Source of the DNA: an uncultured Oleispira sp.
GTDB lineage: Bacteria; Pseudomonadota; Gammaproteobacteria; Pseudomonadales; Oceanobacteraceae
Reading direction: 5' to 3'
Assembly (NCBI GenBank): GCA_913019965.1
Contig: CAJVZR010000048.1
Location: 1-32,163, forward strand
DNA length: 32,163 nt
Shown here: positions 7,864 to 15,436 of the stretch, piece after piece
How positions within the stretch are numbered: the first letter of the stretch is position 1
How the letters are laid out: every line of letters starts with the position of its first letter
Position numbers and translations under genes: made by a program
Notes under the pieces: model-generated
Database searches by the model: none
The model's input: the letters and a program-made list of their open reading frames with translations, nothing else
Told to the model about the DNA's origin: nothing

Positions 7864-9315
7864 TTAGCAACCTTCCGTAGAAGTTGGGTTTTCAGTATTA
7901 CAGCCTGAAGCATCAGATTCTACTACGGTACCCAAACCTAGTTGGTCGGCAGCATCTTGAATTAAACGAGACTGTTGATTTAACGCTTTAATCGTTATGG
8001 CAACTGAACTATTCTCAGTTGGGTTTTGAATTAATACGTCAAATGGTACGCCGTCACGAGCAGAGGTATCGATCGCTGCATAGCCTGCTTTAGTAATCGC
8101 TAGAGCGGCAAATGTTTTTGCAGCAACCTCTGTTAAGCCGACTTCCGTTAAATAATCGCTAATACCGTAGCCATCAACAGCATTAGTGATTACATCATCG
8201 CTACCATTGAGGTCACTGTCGTAACCGGCATAATCACCAAAGAAACTGTTAGAAACCCCTTCAGCGTTCAACCAGATATCACGGTGAGTATTATCAGAAA
8301 AGCAAGAGTGCTCATCTTCTTGTGAGTTGGATGCGAAAGCAATTTGCATGCGCTCACCGGCCAGTTCACCTTCAGACAGTGTACCCATGCCGTTTAGAAT
8401 TTCAGTTAGCTTCGTTTTGGCGTCCGCTTCGTTAGTTAGTGTCGTGAAACTTGCACGGTAATTGTTTTCATCACCCGTTGCCCATTCGGCTTGAACGGCT
8501 TCTAGGTCAGCAATTAACTTATCAACAACAACTTCAAGGTACTTGTGACGACGGTGAGATAGTTCATTCGCATCATAATCAGCCGTGATACCTGGCACGA
8601 AGTCAGATACTGGGCGCTGACCGCCAGCGGCGGTTGCGTTTACAGCTTCGTCACGGTCAGTACCGTCCGTCGTGCTTTGATTTGCAGTATTGAGATCTTG
8701 GCCCCAAAGTAAGAATTCAATGGCGTGATAACCCGAAATAACATCGTGTTCGTCTTCAGCGGCTAGGCCTTTAGCCAAAAGAGTATCGTCGATAGCAATC
8801 GCGGTATTACCGATAATCGTATTGCTCGCTTCGGCATTGGTTACGTCGATCGTAGCCGTGATGTCATCACCAAAACCGTGGGCCGTTACACCAATTTGAT
8901 CGTTATCAAAATCGTCGCCGTCATTACCTGTGTTGACGTAATCGATTAAGGCTTCGCCTAGTGGCCAAGCGTTCAAGTCGCCTTCTACGTCTAGAGCATC
9001 AACCGGTGAATTACGGAAACGATAAACTTCTGTTTGGCCATAAGGCTCACGAGAGACTAACCAAGCGGTTTTGGCCGCAGTTAAGTTTTGTGTAGATGGA
9101 TCTGCTTTAAAAGTTGCAAGGGCAGCTTTAAGTGCTTTCGCCGTTTCAACAGAGTCGGTATAAGCCGCGTAAGCGATAGCAGCATTGGTATTTACAACTA
9201 GCTGGGCCTTTTCCATATTGATAGCAGGAACAGAGCTATTGTTATCGTCGTCACCCCCACAAGCCATTAATAATGAGGCTGAAGTAATACAAGCCGCTAA
9301 TTTAATAAATTTCAT
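7864..9315 (-). CDS. Imelysin family lipoprotein (iron-regulated, M75-like)
   Basis: This 483-residue imelysin protein has a lipobox (LLMAC, C19) followed by an acidic GGDDDNNSS linker. The family signature is intact: G195-Y-H-A-I-E200 in ISGYHAIEFLLWG. Other imelysin phrases are visible, including AWLVSREPYGQTEVYRFRNS, LSHRRHKYLEVVVDKL and EDEHSCFSDNTHRDI. The fold has two four-helix-type halves, with HxxE in the likely metal site. Homologues are Fur-regulated and needed for iron uptake in some bacteria (IrpA, IcmP), while proteolysis itself is doubtful. It is the first gene of the leftward run, with a clear AAGGA Shine-Dalgarno. The Fur box at 9416-9430 lies about 100 bases upstream, so it is probably induced by iron starvation. 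Two hairpins follow the stop. Confidence 0.95.
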   Translation of the reverse strand: MKFIKLAACITSASLLMACGGDDDNNSSVPAINMEKAQLVVNTNAAIAYAAYTDSVETAKALKAALATFKADPSTQNLTAAKTAWLVSREPYGQTEVYRFRNSPVDALDVEGDLNAWPLGEALIDYVNTGNDGDDFDNDQIGVTAHGFGDDITATIDVTNAEASNTIIGNTAIAIDDTLLAKGLAAEDEHDVISGYHAIEFLLWGQDLNTANQSTTDGTDRDEAVNATAAGGQRPVSDFVPGITADYDANELSHRRHKYLEVVVDKLIADLEAVQAEWATGDENNYRASFTTLTNEADAKTKLTEILNGMGTLSEGELAGERMQIAFASNSQEDEHSCFSDNTHRDIWLNAEGVSNSFFGDYAGYDSDLNGSDDVITNAVDGYGISDYLTEVGLTEVAAKTFAALAITKAGYAAIDTSARDGVPFDVLIQNPTENSSVAITIKALNQQSRLIQDAADQLGLGTVVESDASGCNTENPTSTEGC

Positions 9316-9415
9316 CGCTTCGATCCTTTCTAACTTTTTTCAATCTTAGAGGGTATTTCTATCTGCAGATTTATTGAGTGTCTGCGCAGTAATTTGATCG
9401 ACAAGGTAATACAAA

Positions 9416-9430
9416 TGAAAATGATTTGCA
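9416..9430. promoter_or_regulatory. Predicted Fur box between divergent iron genes
   Basis: TGAAAATGATTTGCA agrees with the 7-1-7 Fur pattern TGATAAT-N-ATTATCA at 11 of 14 positions, counted by eye. It lies in the 225-base divergent gap, about 100 bases from the imelysin start and 110 from the cytochrome peroxidase start, so one site could repress both directions. No other control motif in the gap is convincing. Confidence 0.7.
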
Positions 9431-9540
9431 ATAAGATTAGTGATGCGTTTCTTGACATAGGGCAATGCGAATCGTTACGGGTTGAGAGTAAATAGCGTAA
9501 TATGCGCATGATTATTATTTCTGTTGAGGTATTGGCGACA

Positions 9541-10827
9541 ATGAAAAAAGCAGTATTGGGTCTAGCTTTATCCAGCTTAGTATTAACGACTTTATTGGGT
9601 TGTGAAGGGGACTCTCGTGTAGATAAGCCAGAATTAGATAGTAAAGCCCAGTTGGGAGAAAAGCTGTATTCAGATAAAAACCTGTCTTTTAATCGAACGC
9701 AGTCCTGTGCGACGTGTCACAATCCAGAGCACGGCTTCATCGATGAAAGAACCAATGATGCAAGTCGAAATACGGCTAGTGGGTTAGTGGCAAGCGCAGG
9801 TTCATTAGGGGATAACGGCGCTTCTATTGGAGATCGCAATGCGCCGACAGCGGCTTATGCGGCGTTTAGCCCTAGCTTTCACCAAGGCCAGCGTGACCGC
9901 TCCAATAAGATCATGACAGATTTAGATATTGGTCCTTATCAAGGGTTTATCGGCGGTCAGTTTTGGGATGGGCGTGAAGATGATCTAAAAGGCCAAGCTG
10001 GTGGGCCACCCACTAACCCAGATGAAATGGCCATGCCGAGCAAGGCCGCTGTCGTTGATCGTTTATTAGAAGATGCCGCCTATGTTGCAGGCTTCGAATA
10101 TGTCTATGGCGCGGATATTTTTAATGACGTTGATAGCGCTTATTTGGCGATGGCAGAAAGTATTGGCGAATTTGAGAAAACAGCCAGCTTTGCGACCTTT
10201 GATTCTAAATACGATCGAACTTTCTTGAACACGAATGATCCTGATTATTACGACCTGCCTATTTCTTCGAAAGCGAGAACAGGACAAGTATTGTTTTTTG
10301 GTAGCAACCTCTCTTGTGCAGCTTGCCATCAGTTACAACCATTACGCATTAAAGATGAGTTATTTACTAGCTTCGAATATCACAATATTGGGGTGCCAGA
10401 AAATACCGCTCTTCGTATTCATAATGGTGTGACGACATTGGATGAAGGTTTATTAAAAAATCCGGCTGTTGATGCAGCAACTGAAAAGGGCAAGTTTAAA
10501 GTGCCGACCTTACGCAATGTCGCGATCACCGCTCCTTATATGCACAATGGTATTTTTAATGAGTTGGACACAGTGATTCGTTTTTATCAGCATACAAAAG
10601 ATCGTGCCTTAAATGTGACGGCTGGAGCTGTGAATAACCCAGAAACGGGTATGCCGTGGGGAGCCCCTGAGATCAGTGACAATATTACTCATGACATCCT
10701 TGGGAAAAGTAAGCAAAACTTAGGCAACGGTGAAGTTGAAGCCCTTGTTTGCTTTATTATGTTGTTAACGGATGCGCGATATGAGCATTTGTTAGATGCA
10801 GATAAAGTCACTGACTGCCGAATTTAA
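9541..10827 (+). CDS. Di-haem cytochrome c peroxidase/MauG-family lipoprotein
   Basis: This 428-residue protein has two c-type haem motifs, CATCH (56-60) and CAACH (259-263). It shows the cytochrome c peroxidase landmarks GGQFWDGREDDL, LRNVAITAPYMHNG and VIRFYQHTKD. These enzymes reduce hydrogen peroxide or, in MauG-type members, oxidise protein residues. The start at 9541 is chosen over an in-frame ATG at 9502 because MKKAVLGLALSSLVLTTLLG leads straight to a lipobox (LLGC, C21) and GAGGT precedes it. Most classical peroxidases are soluble periplasmic proteins, so a lipid-anchored copy divergent from an imelysin and ahead of a TonB receptor suggests a redox role in iron handling. It probably shares the Fur box at 9416 and ends at a clear terminator. 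Confidence 0.93.
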   Translation: MKKAVLGLALSSLVLTTLLGCEGDSRVDKPELDSKAQLGEKLYSDKNLSFNRTQSCATCHNPEHGFIDERTNDASRNTASGLVASAGSLGDNGASIGDRNAPTAAYAAFSPSFHQGQRDRSNKIMTDLDIGPYQGFIGGQFWDGREDDLKGQAGGPPTNPDEMAMPSKAAVVDRLLEDAAYVAGFEYVYGADIFNDVDSAYLAMAESIGEFEKTASFATFDSKYDRTFLNTNDPDYYDLPISSKARTGQVLFFGSNLSCAACHQLQPLRIKDELFTSFEYHNIGVPENTALRIHNGVTTLDEGLLKNPAVDAATEKGKFKVPTLRNVAITAPYMHNGIFNELDTVIRFYQHTKDRALNVTAGAVNNPETGMPWGAPEISDNITHDILGKSKQNLGNGEVEALVCFIMLLTDARYEHLLDADKVTDCRI

Positions 10828-10853
10828 TGGGTGTTGGTTGTTAGTTCGCCCCT

Positions 10854-10892
10854 GAGCAGCTTACCTTTTATTGGATAAGCTGCTCTCTTGTT
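10854..10892 (+). terminator. Rho-independent terminator after the cytochrome peroxidase gene
   Basis: A perfect 10-bp stem, GAGCAGCTTA (10854-10863) with TAAGCTGCTC (10876-10885), encloses a 12-base loop and is followed by the T-rich TCTTGTTGATTTATCTTATT. It separates the peroxidase transcript from the TonB receptor, which has its own Fur box directly downstream. Confidence 0.75.
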
Positions 10893-10904
10893 GATTTATC
10901 TTAT

Positions 10905-10919
10905 TAAAAATAATTCTCA
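10905..10919. promoter_or_regulatory. Predicted Fur box upstream of the TonB receptor
   Basis: On the minus strand this reads TGAGAATTATTTTTA, matching TGATAAT-N-ATTATCA at 11 of 14 positions. The plus-strand core ATAATTCTCATT is a form often seen in Fur sites of marine gammaproteobacteria. It lies 46 bases before the receptor start codon, where it would cover a promoter. Confidence 0.72.
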
Positions 10920-10965
10920 TTTGTGTTTAAATGCCAGCCATCGCCCTCGTCGGAATTTATAAGTT

Positions 10966-13200
10966 TTGAATTACTTTCCTATTATTCGTTCTTTTTCTTT
11001 ATCACTGATATTAGCCAGCCAATGCAATCTCTCTTGGGCAGAACAAGGGATAGCGCTGGATAATGTCTATATCACGGGTGGTAAGGATGAAGTATTGCAA
11101 CAGCCAGGATCAGCCACATTTATCGATGATGTGGCCTTAGAGGCTTTTGAATATACTGATATACATCGCGTCTTAAATGCCGTACCTGGTGTGAATGTGC
11201 AAGAAGAAGACGGTTATGGATTACGCCCGAATATTGGCTTGCGTGGCACGTCCCCCGAGCGCAGTAAAAAGATTAGCGTAATGGAAGATGGGATTTTATC
11301 TGGCCCAGCCCCTTACGCGGCGCCAGCCGCGTATTATTTTCCTAATATTTCTCGCATGAGTGCAGTTGAAGTTTTTAAAGGGCCTTCGGCCATTCAGTAT
11401 GGCCCGGCCACAGTGGGCGGAGCGATTAACATGGTGAGCCGCGAGATACCTTATCAATCTCAAGGCGAACTCGATGTGCAATATGGCACGGACAATTTTC
11501 AGCGTTACAACCTTTATCAAGGCCAGCAAGTGGGAGATCTTGGTTATTTAATCGAAGGCTTACGAGTGAGTGCCGATGGTTTTAAAGACCTCGATGGCGG
11601 TGGCGCTAATAAAGGTAATACGGGGTTTATTCGTAACGATGTGAATTTAAAAACCAGTTGGCAAAGCCTAGGGGAAATAAGTCAGCTGTTTATTTTGAAG
11701 CTGGGTTACGCCGACGAGGATTCTAACGAAACGTATTTGGGTTTAACTCGAGACGACTTTGATACGGATCCCTATCGTCGTTATGCCGCTTCTCAATTGG
11801 ACAAAAGTGAATGGCAGCATCAGCAATTTCAATTAACTCATATTATCGAGTTTGATTCTGCCACAGTCAGCACAGATATTTATCGCAATAACTTTAATCG
11901 CGATTGGTTTAAGGTGAATGGCTTTGATACAAATGATAGTGACTTAACCTTGGCGAAAATTTTGGCTGACCCTAACTCATCTGCCAACCAAGCTTATTAT
12001 CAAGTACTCAGCGGCCAGGCGGATAGTGCGACTAGCGAACAGCAATTGCGCTTAGGAAATAATGGCCGTGAGTTTTTCTCTCAGGGTATTCAAACTCGGA
12101 TTAATAATAGCTTTGAATTCTTGGGTTTAGATAATGATTTGGAGCTGGGTATTCGAGTTCACCAAGATCAGGTTCAGCGTGATCATACCGAGCAAAACTA
12201 TAATATGTTCAATGGTGAGTTGCAGGCTGTTGGCAGCGGACCTGAAACCACTGTGCGTAATGATAATGATGCCTTAGCCTTGGCGCTTTATATTCAAGAT
12301 GAAATTCAAATTGATCAGACTTTATTAAGTCTGGGTCTTCGCTACGAAACCATAGAAGCCTCAAAAACGACTTATGGTGAAATAACGGGGATTAAAGAAG
12401 CGAAAAATACCTTATCTCAATCCGTATTATTGCCAGGGGTCGGTATTTATTCTCAGCTTAATTCAGAGCTCGGGATAGTGGCTGGAATTTATAAAGGTTA
12501 TACAGCGGCAACCGCCGATGCTCGTGGGGAAACGGAACCTGAGTTAAGTACTAACTATGAATTAGGAAGCCGCTTTTCTGGTCAATATGCTTTTGGCGGC
12601 CAAGCTGAGCTGATCGCATTTTTAAATGACTATAGCCAGTTCAGTGGCACCTGTAGCTTTGCTCAAGGCTCTTGCGATAATGCTGATGTCGGTGTACAAG
12701 CGAATGCTGGCAGCGCGCAAGTTTATGGTTTAGAAGCAAGTTGGAAAGCTGAGTACCTTCAAGTGGGTTTTATACTCCCACTATCGATGAGTTATACCTA
12801 TAGTCATGGGGAATTTGGTGAGAATTTTACTGATTCTTCCGGTGCTTTTGGTGAAAAAGGTCAGCAGATTGAAGCGGGTTATCGCATTGGGTATTTACCT
12901 GAACATAGATTGAATGCCCAGTTTGGCTTTGGCAAGGATGATTGGCAGATTAATGCCTCCGTTTTATATCAAAGCGACATGCGTAATGTTCCTGGAGAAG
13001 GCACTATTGCGGAAGAGGACTTAATTGAAGCGCACACAATTTTAGATATCAGTGCGAATTACCAATTACTATCGGCAGTTCAACTTTATTCGACGGTAGA
13101 TAACGTTCTGGATGAGCAGTATGTAGCCGGTGTTAAGCCGTATGGATTTCGCCCGGGTAAACCCCGATCAATTAATATCGGCGCGAAATATCAGTTTTAA
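10966..13200 (+). CDS. FecA-like TonB-dependent ferric-siderophore/citrate receptor
   Basis: This 744-residue outer-membrane receptor has a signal peptide ending near NLSWA, then a TonB-box-like DNVYITGG at about 33. The plug reads NIGLRGTSPERSKKISVMED and APYAAPAAYYFPNISRM, followed by EVFKGPSAIQYGPATVGGAI, the form found in FecA and relatives. The C-terminus PRSINIGAKYQF ends in an aromatic beta-strand. The TonB box follows the signal peptide directly, so the extra signalling domain of FecA is absent. No FecI/FecR pair is nearby, consistent with control by Fur alone. The ligand cannot be told; ferric citrate or another carboxylate siderophore is possible. There is no ATG start: a stop lies at 10960-10962, and TTG at 10966 is the first usable codon that gives a complete signal peptide. 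Confidence 0.93.
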   Translation: MNYFPIIRSFSLSLILASQCNLSWAEQGIALDNVYITGGKDEVLQQPGSATFIDDVALEAFEYTDIHRVLNAVPGVNVQEEDGYGLRPNIGLRGTSPERSKKISVMEDGILSGPAPYAAPAAYYFPNISRMSAVEVFKGPSAIQYGPATVGGAINMVSREIPYQSQGELDVQYGTDNFQRYNLYQGQQVGDLGYLIEGLRVSADGFKDLDGGGANKGNTGFIRNDVNLKTSWQSLGEISQLFILKLGYADEDSNETYLGLTRDDFDTDPYRRYAASQLDKSEWQHQQFQLTHIIEFDSATVSTDIYRNNFNRDWFKVNGFDTNDSDLTLAKILADPNSSANQAYYQVLSGQADSATSEQQLRLGNNGREFFSQGIQTRINNSFEFLGLDNDLELGIRVHQDQVQRDHTEQNYNMFNGELQAVGSGPETTVRNDNDALALALYIQDEIQIDQTLLSLGLRYETIEASKTTYGEITGIKEAKNTLSQSVLLPGVGIYSQLNSELGIVAGIYKGYTAATADARGETEPELSTNYELGSRFSGQYAFGGQAELIAFLNDYSQFSGTCSFAQGSCDNADVGVQANAGSAQVYGLEASWKAEYLQVGFILPLSMSYTYSHGEFGENFTDSSGAFGEKGQQIEAGYRIGYLPEHRLNAQFGFGKDDWQINASVLYQSDMRNVPGEGTIAEEDLIEAHTILDISANYQLLSAVQLYSTVDNVLDEQYVAGVKPYGFRPGKPRSINIGAKYQF

Positions 13201-13216
13201 TCCCTAAACGCATTTC

Positions 13217-13261
13217 TTAACAGTGAATAAATAAGATACTCTTCTATTTCTTCACTGTTAA
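13217..13261. promoter_or_regulatory. 11-bp inverted repeat just upstream of the NYN gene
   Basis: TTAACAGTGAA (13217-13227) and its exact complement (13251-13261) flank 23 bases, and the second arm ends 11 bases before the NYN start codon. There is no T-run after it, so a terminator for the receptor gene is less likely. It could be an operator or an RNA stem controlling translation. Confidence 0.5.
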
Positions 13262-13272
13262 ATAGTCATCTC

Positions 13273-13752
13273 ATGAAAAAAATCGCCATCTTCGCTGATG
13301 TACAAAATATCTATTACACCACTCGCGATGTGTATAGCCGTCCTTTTAATTATCGTAAACTTTGGCAAAAGTTAGCCAAGCAAGGGAATATTATTTCAGC
13401 TACGGCGTATGCGACTCATAAAGGCGATGATCAGCAAATAAAGTTTCAAGATGCCCTTAAGCATATTGGCTTTGAAGTAAAACTGAAGCCTTATATCCAA
13501 CGCAGTGATGGCAGTGCAAAAGGAGATTGGGATGTGGGAATTGCGATTGATGTGATGGAAGTCGCGGCCTCTGGAGACGTCGATACGATTATTTTATTGT
13601 CAGGCGATGGCGATTTTGATCTGCTATTAAAGAAAGTCAGCCAAGCCTATGGGGTGACAACGGAAGTCTTTGGTGTCCCTAAATTGACTGCGGGTTCCTT
13701 GGTCGAAGCTGCGGATCAATTCCATCCCATCCGGCAAGAGCTTTTGATGTAA
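13273..13752 (+). CDS. NYN domain protein (LabA/DUF88 family, PIN-like)
   Basis: This 159-residue protein consists almost entirely of a NYN domain, a PIN-like nuclease fold. The acidic residues expected of the active site are visible: D9 and N12 in IFADVQNIYY, D85 and D87 in KGDWDVGIAID, and D112 and D114 in LLSGDGDFDLLL. NYN proteins are predicted RNases for RNA processing or decay. LabA-type members influence gene expression in cyanobacteria, but the bacterial substrate is generally unknown. The mix of acidic residues looks complete, so activity is plausible. It stands alone between the TonB receptor and a small lipoprotein, without a visible Shine-Dalgarno, and an 11-bp inverted repeat lies in its leader. 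Self-regulation through that stem is an untested possibility. Confidence 0.9.
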   Translation: MKKIAIFADVQNIYYTTRDVYSRPFNYRKLWQKLAKQGNIISATAYATHKGDDQQIKFQDALKHIGFEVKLKPYIQRSDGSAKGDWDVGIAIDVMEVAASGDVDTIILLSGDGDFDLLLKKVSQAYGVTTEVFGVPKLTAGSLVEAADQFHPIRQELLM

Positions 13753-13807
13753 TGCCTCTCATCATTACCTTTTTAGGCCTGACTTTTCTATTCTAGTAGT
13801 TATTACT

Positions 13808-13826
13808 TAGACACTTTGTGTGTCTA
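13808..13826 (+). terminator. Weak hairpin after the NYN gene
   Basis: TAGACAC and GTGTCTA form a 7-bp stem with a five-base loop, followed by TTTAGTTACGTTATT. The tail is not a true T-run, so termination is uncertain. Confidence 0.35.
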
Positions 13827-13912
13827 TTTAGTTACGTTATTAATACCGAAGGCCACAGTATTTTCTTTCCTAAGCGCTATACTTCTAGTAAACGAGTTAA
13901 GATTATAGAGCT

Positions 13913-14251
13913 ATGCGATTTTTAAGACCTTTTTTAATTTTATTCATTAGCGTCATTTTAGTGGGCTGTGGCTTGTATAAAGAGCCTTATGAAATGCAAG
14001 GTAAGGCCGGAGATATCGGTGATGCGATGGAGCATTGCCGCGCTTATATTGAATATGTTTTGCCTAACGATGCCTATGTCTATATTGATAGTGCTTCTAG
14101 TCGAGAAACCAATGAGCATTACGATATTTTTTTAGATTTACAAGATAATGATCAAGAAGGTTATGCCCAATGCAGAGTGAACAAACGAGGGCTAATTACT
14201 TATCACGCTATCAGAGAATTTACACTGAAAGCACGTTCCTTCAGTAAGTAA
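13913..14251 (+). CDS. Small hypothetical lipoprotein
   Basis: This 112-residue protein has a strong lipoprotein signal: MRFLRPFLILFISVILVGC, with C19 as the acylated residue. The mature part is short, acidic and polar. It holds two further cysteines (C41 in MEHCRAY, C88 in YAQCRVN) that could form a disulphide in the periplasm. G20 follows the acylated cysteine rather than Asp, which by the E. coli rule favours the outer membrane. I do not recognise the family. It is transcribed alone and ends before a strong bidirectional terminator. Confidence 0.8.
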   Translation: MRFLRPFLILFISVILVGCGLYKEPYEMQGKAGDIGDAMEHCRAYIEYVLPNDAYVYIDSASSRETNEHYDIFLDLQDNDQEGYAQCRVNKRGLITYHAIREFTLKARSFSK

Positions 14252-14293
14252 TATGATCGAAATTTAGCAGATTTTGATGAAGGTAGGTGATAT

Positions 14294-14332
14294 AAAAATG
14301 CCGCGGCAGTTTAAAACTGAGCGGCATTTTTT
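14294..14332. terminator. Bidirectional rho-independent terminator
   Basis: AAAAATGCCGC (14294-14304) pairs exactly with GCGGCATTTTT (14321-14331). An inner CAGTTT/AAACTG segment can extend the stem. The A-run on one side and T-run on the other let it serve both the lipoprotein gene and the convergent adenosine kinase gene. Confidence 0.9.
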
Positions 14333-14344
14333 ATGCTCGAGGAC

Positions 14345-15337
14345 TTATAAAGACGCTTTTAATGGCGCGTGCTGTTCAGCTTCTAAGCGTGGACCAAATT
14401 GACTAACAACTTGAGCGGATGCGGCGCTGGCTAAGCGGCCAGCCGCTGCAAAATCATGACCGTGAGTAATCGCATACATAAAGGCACCAGCGAACATATC
14501 ACCTGCGCCATTTGAATCAACAGCCGTTACTTCATTCGCTTCGATAACATGAGTCGTCTTACCATCATAGGCAATTGCGCCCTTGTTGCCTAAGGTAATG
14601 GCAAACGTTTTGGCTTGAGTTTTCATGAAGTTGATCGCGTCTTCTAAATTAGAGGCATCGGCGAATAACATTGCTTCTTCTTCATTACAGAATAATAAAT
14701 CTACACCACCACCGATCATTTCTTTAAGGCCATCTTTAAAGAATTGAACCATCGCTGGATCAGAAAAAGTTAACGCCGTTTTAATGCCATTCTTTTCAGC
14801 TAGCTTGCGAACTTCAATGGCTGCAGCGCGAGAAAGATCAGAAGTTACTAAGTAGCCTTCAATATAAGCGTACTCAGAATCGGCCAGTGCCGCTTCGTCA
14901 ATGTGCTTTTGCTCTAGGTTTGCAGTAATACCTAAATAGGTATTCATTGTACGTTCAGCGTCTGGGGTTACCATTACTAAGCACTTACCGGTGACGCCAT
15001 TATCACGATCACCACCTAAGTTAGTATCAACACCCGCCGCTTGCATATCTTGCATATAGAAGTCACCGGCTTCATCGTTGGCAACGTTACAGCTATAGAA
15101 AGTATTGGCACCAAAGTAGCTCGCACCAATTATGGTATTGGCCGCACTACCGCCACAAGCACGCTTTTTAAGTCCAAAGCGATCTTTTAATACCGCTAGG
15201 CGTTCGGCTAGTTGATCTTCGTCGATCAAGGTCATCATGCCTTTTTCAACATTTAAGTCACTGAAGAAGCTATCTTCAACTTCAAATTCTTTATCAACCA
15301 ATGCGTTGCCGATGCCGTAAATGTGGTATTTAGCCAT
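14345..15337 (-). CDS. PfkB-family adenosine kinase
   Basis: This 330-residue sugar/nucleoside kinase is of the ribokinase fold. The N-terminal signature RACGGSAANTIIGASYFGA (about 59-77) and the C-terminal anion-hole/catalytic motif SNGAGDMFAGAF, with D280 as catalytic base, are intact. Overall wording such as YGIGNALVDKEFEVED and LGITANLEQKHIDEAAL matches proteins annotated as adenosine kinase in gammaproteobacteria, which phosphorylate adenosine to AMP with ATP for purine salvage. Inosine-guanosine or sugar specificity cannot be excluded from sequence. It is divergent from mrcB across 99 bases and monocistronic, ending at the bidirectional terminator. GAGA before the ATG is a weak ribosome binding site. 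Confidence 0.88.
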   Translation of the reverse strand: MAKYHIYGIGNALVDKEFEVEDSFFSDLNVEKGMMTLIDEDQLAERLAVLKDRFGLKKRACGGSAANTIIGASYFGANTFYSCNVANDEAGDFYMQDMQAAGVDTNLGGDRDNGVTGKCLVMVTPDAERTMNTYLGITANLEQKHIDEAALADSEYAYIEGYLVTSDLSRAAAIEVRKLAEKNGIKTALTFSDPAMVQFFKDGLKEMIGGGVDLLFCNEEEAMLFADASNLEDAINFMKTQAKTFAITLGNKGAIAYDGKTTHVIEANEVTAVDSNGAGDMFAGAFMYAITHGHDFAAAGRLASAASAQVVSQFGPRLEAEQHAPLKASL

Positions 15338-15436
15338 GTGTCATGTCTCGAAATAGATGGAATGAAAGTTTCTTGTACGCAGTTTAACAGAACTGAAGCG
15401 TATGACTAAGTCAGTCTGTGTTAGCATGGGCGCAAT

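Noticed and set aside
9452..9480. TTGACA as the -35 of the peroxidase promoter
   Set aside because: The hexamer is perfect but no acceptable -10 stands at 16-18 bases; the sequence there is GTTACGG.
9502..9540. Upstream in-frame ATG extending the cytochrome peroxidase by 13 residues
   Set aside because: The extension places MRMIIISVEVLAT before a complete lipoprotein signal; ATG 9541 has GAGGT upstream and gives a standard lipobox distance.
10931..10969. 12-codon leader peptide frame before the TonB receptor as a real gene
   Set aside because: It has no Shine-Dalgarno and no recognisable attenuation logic; kept only as a possible coupling partner of the TTG start.
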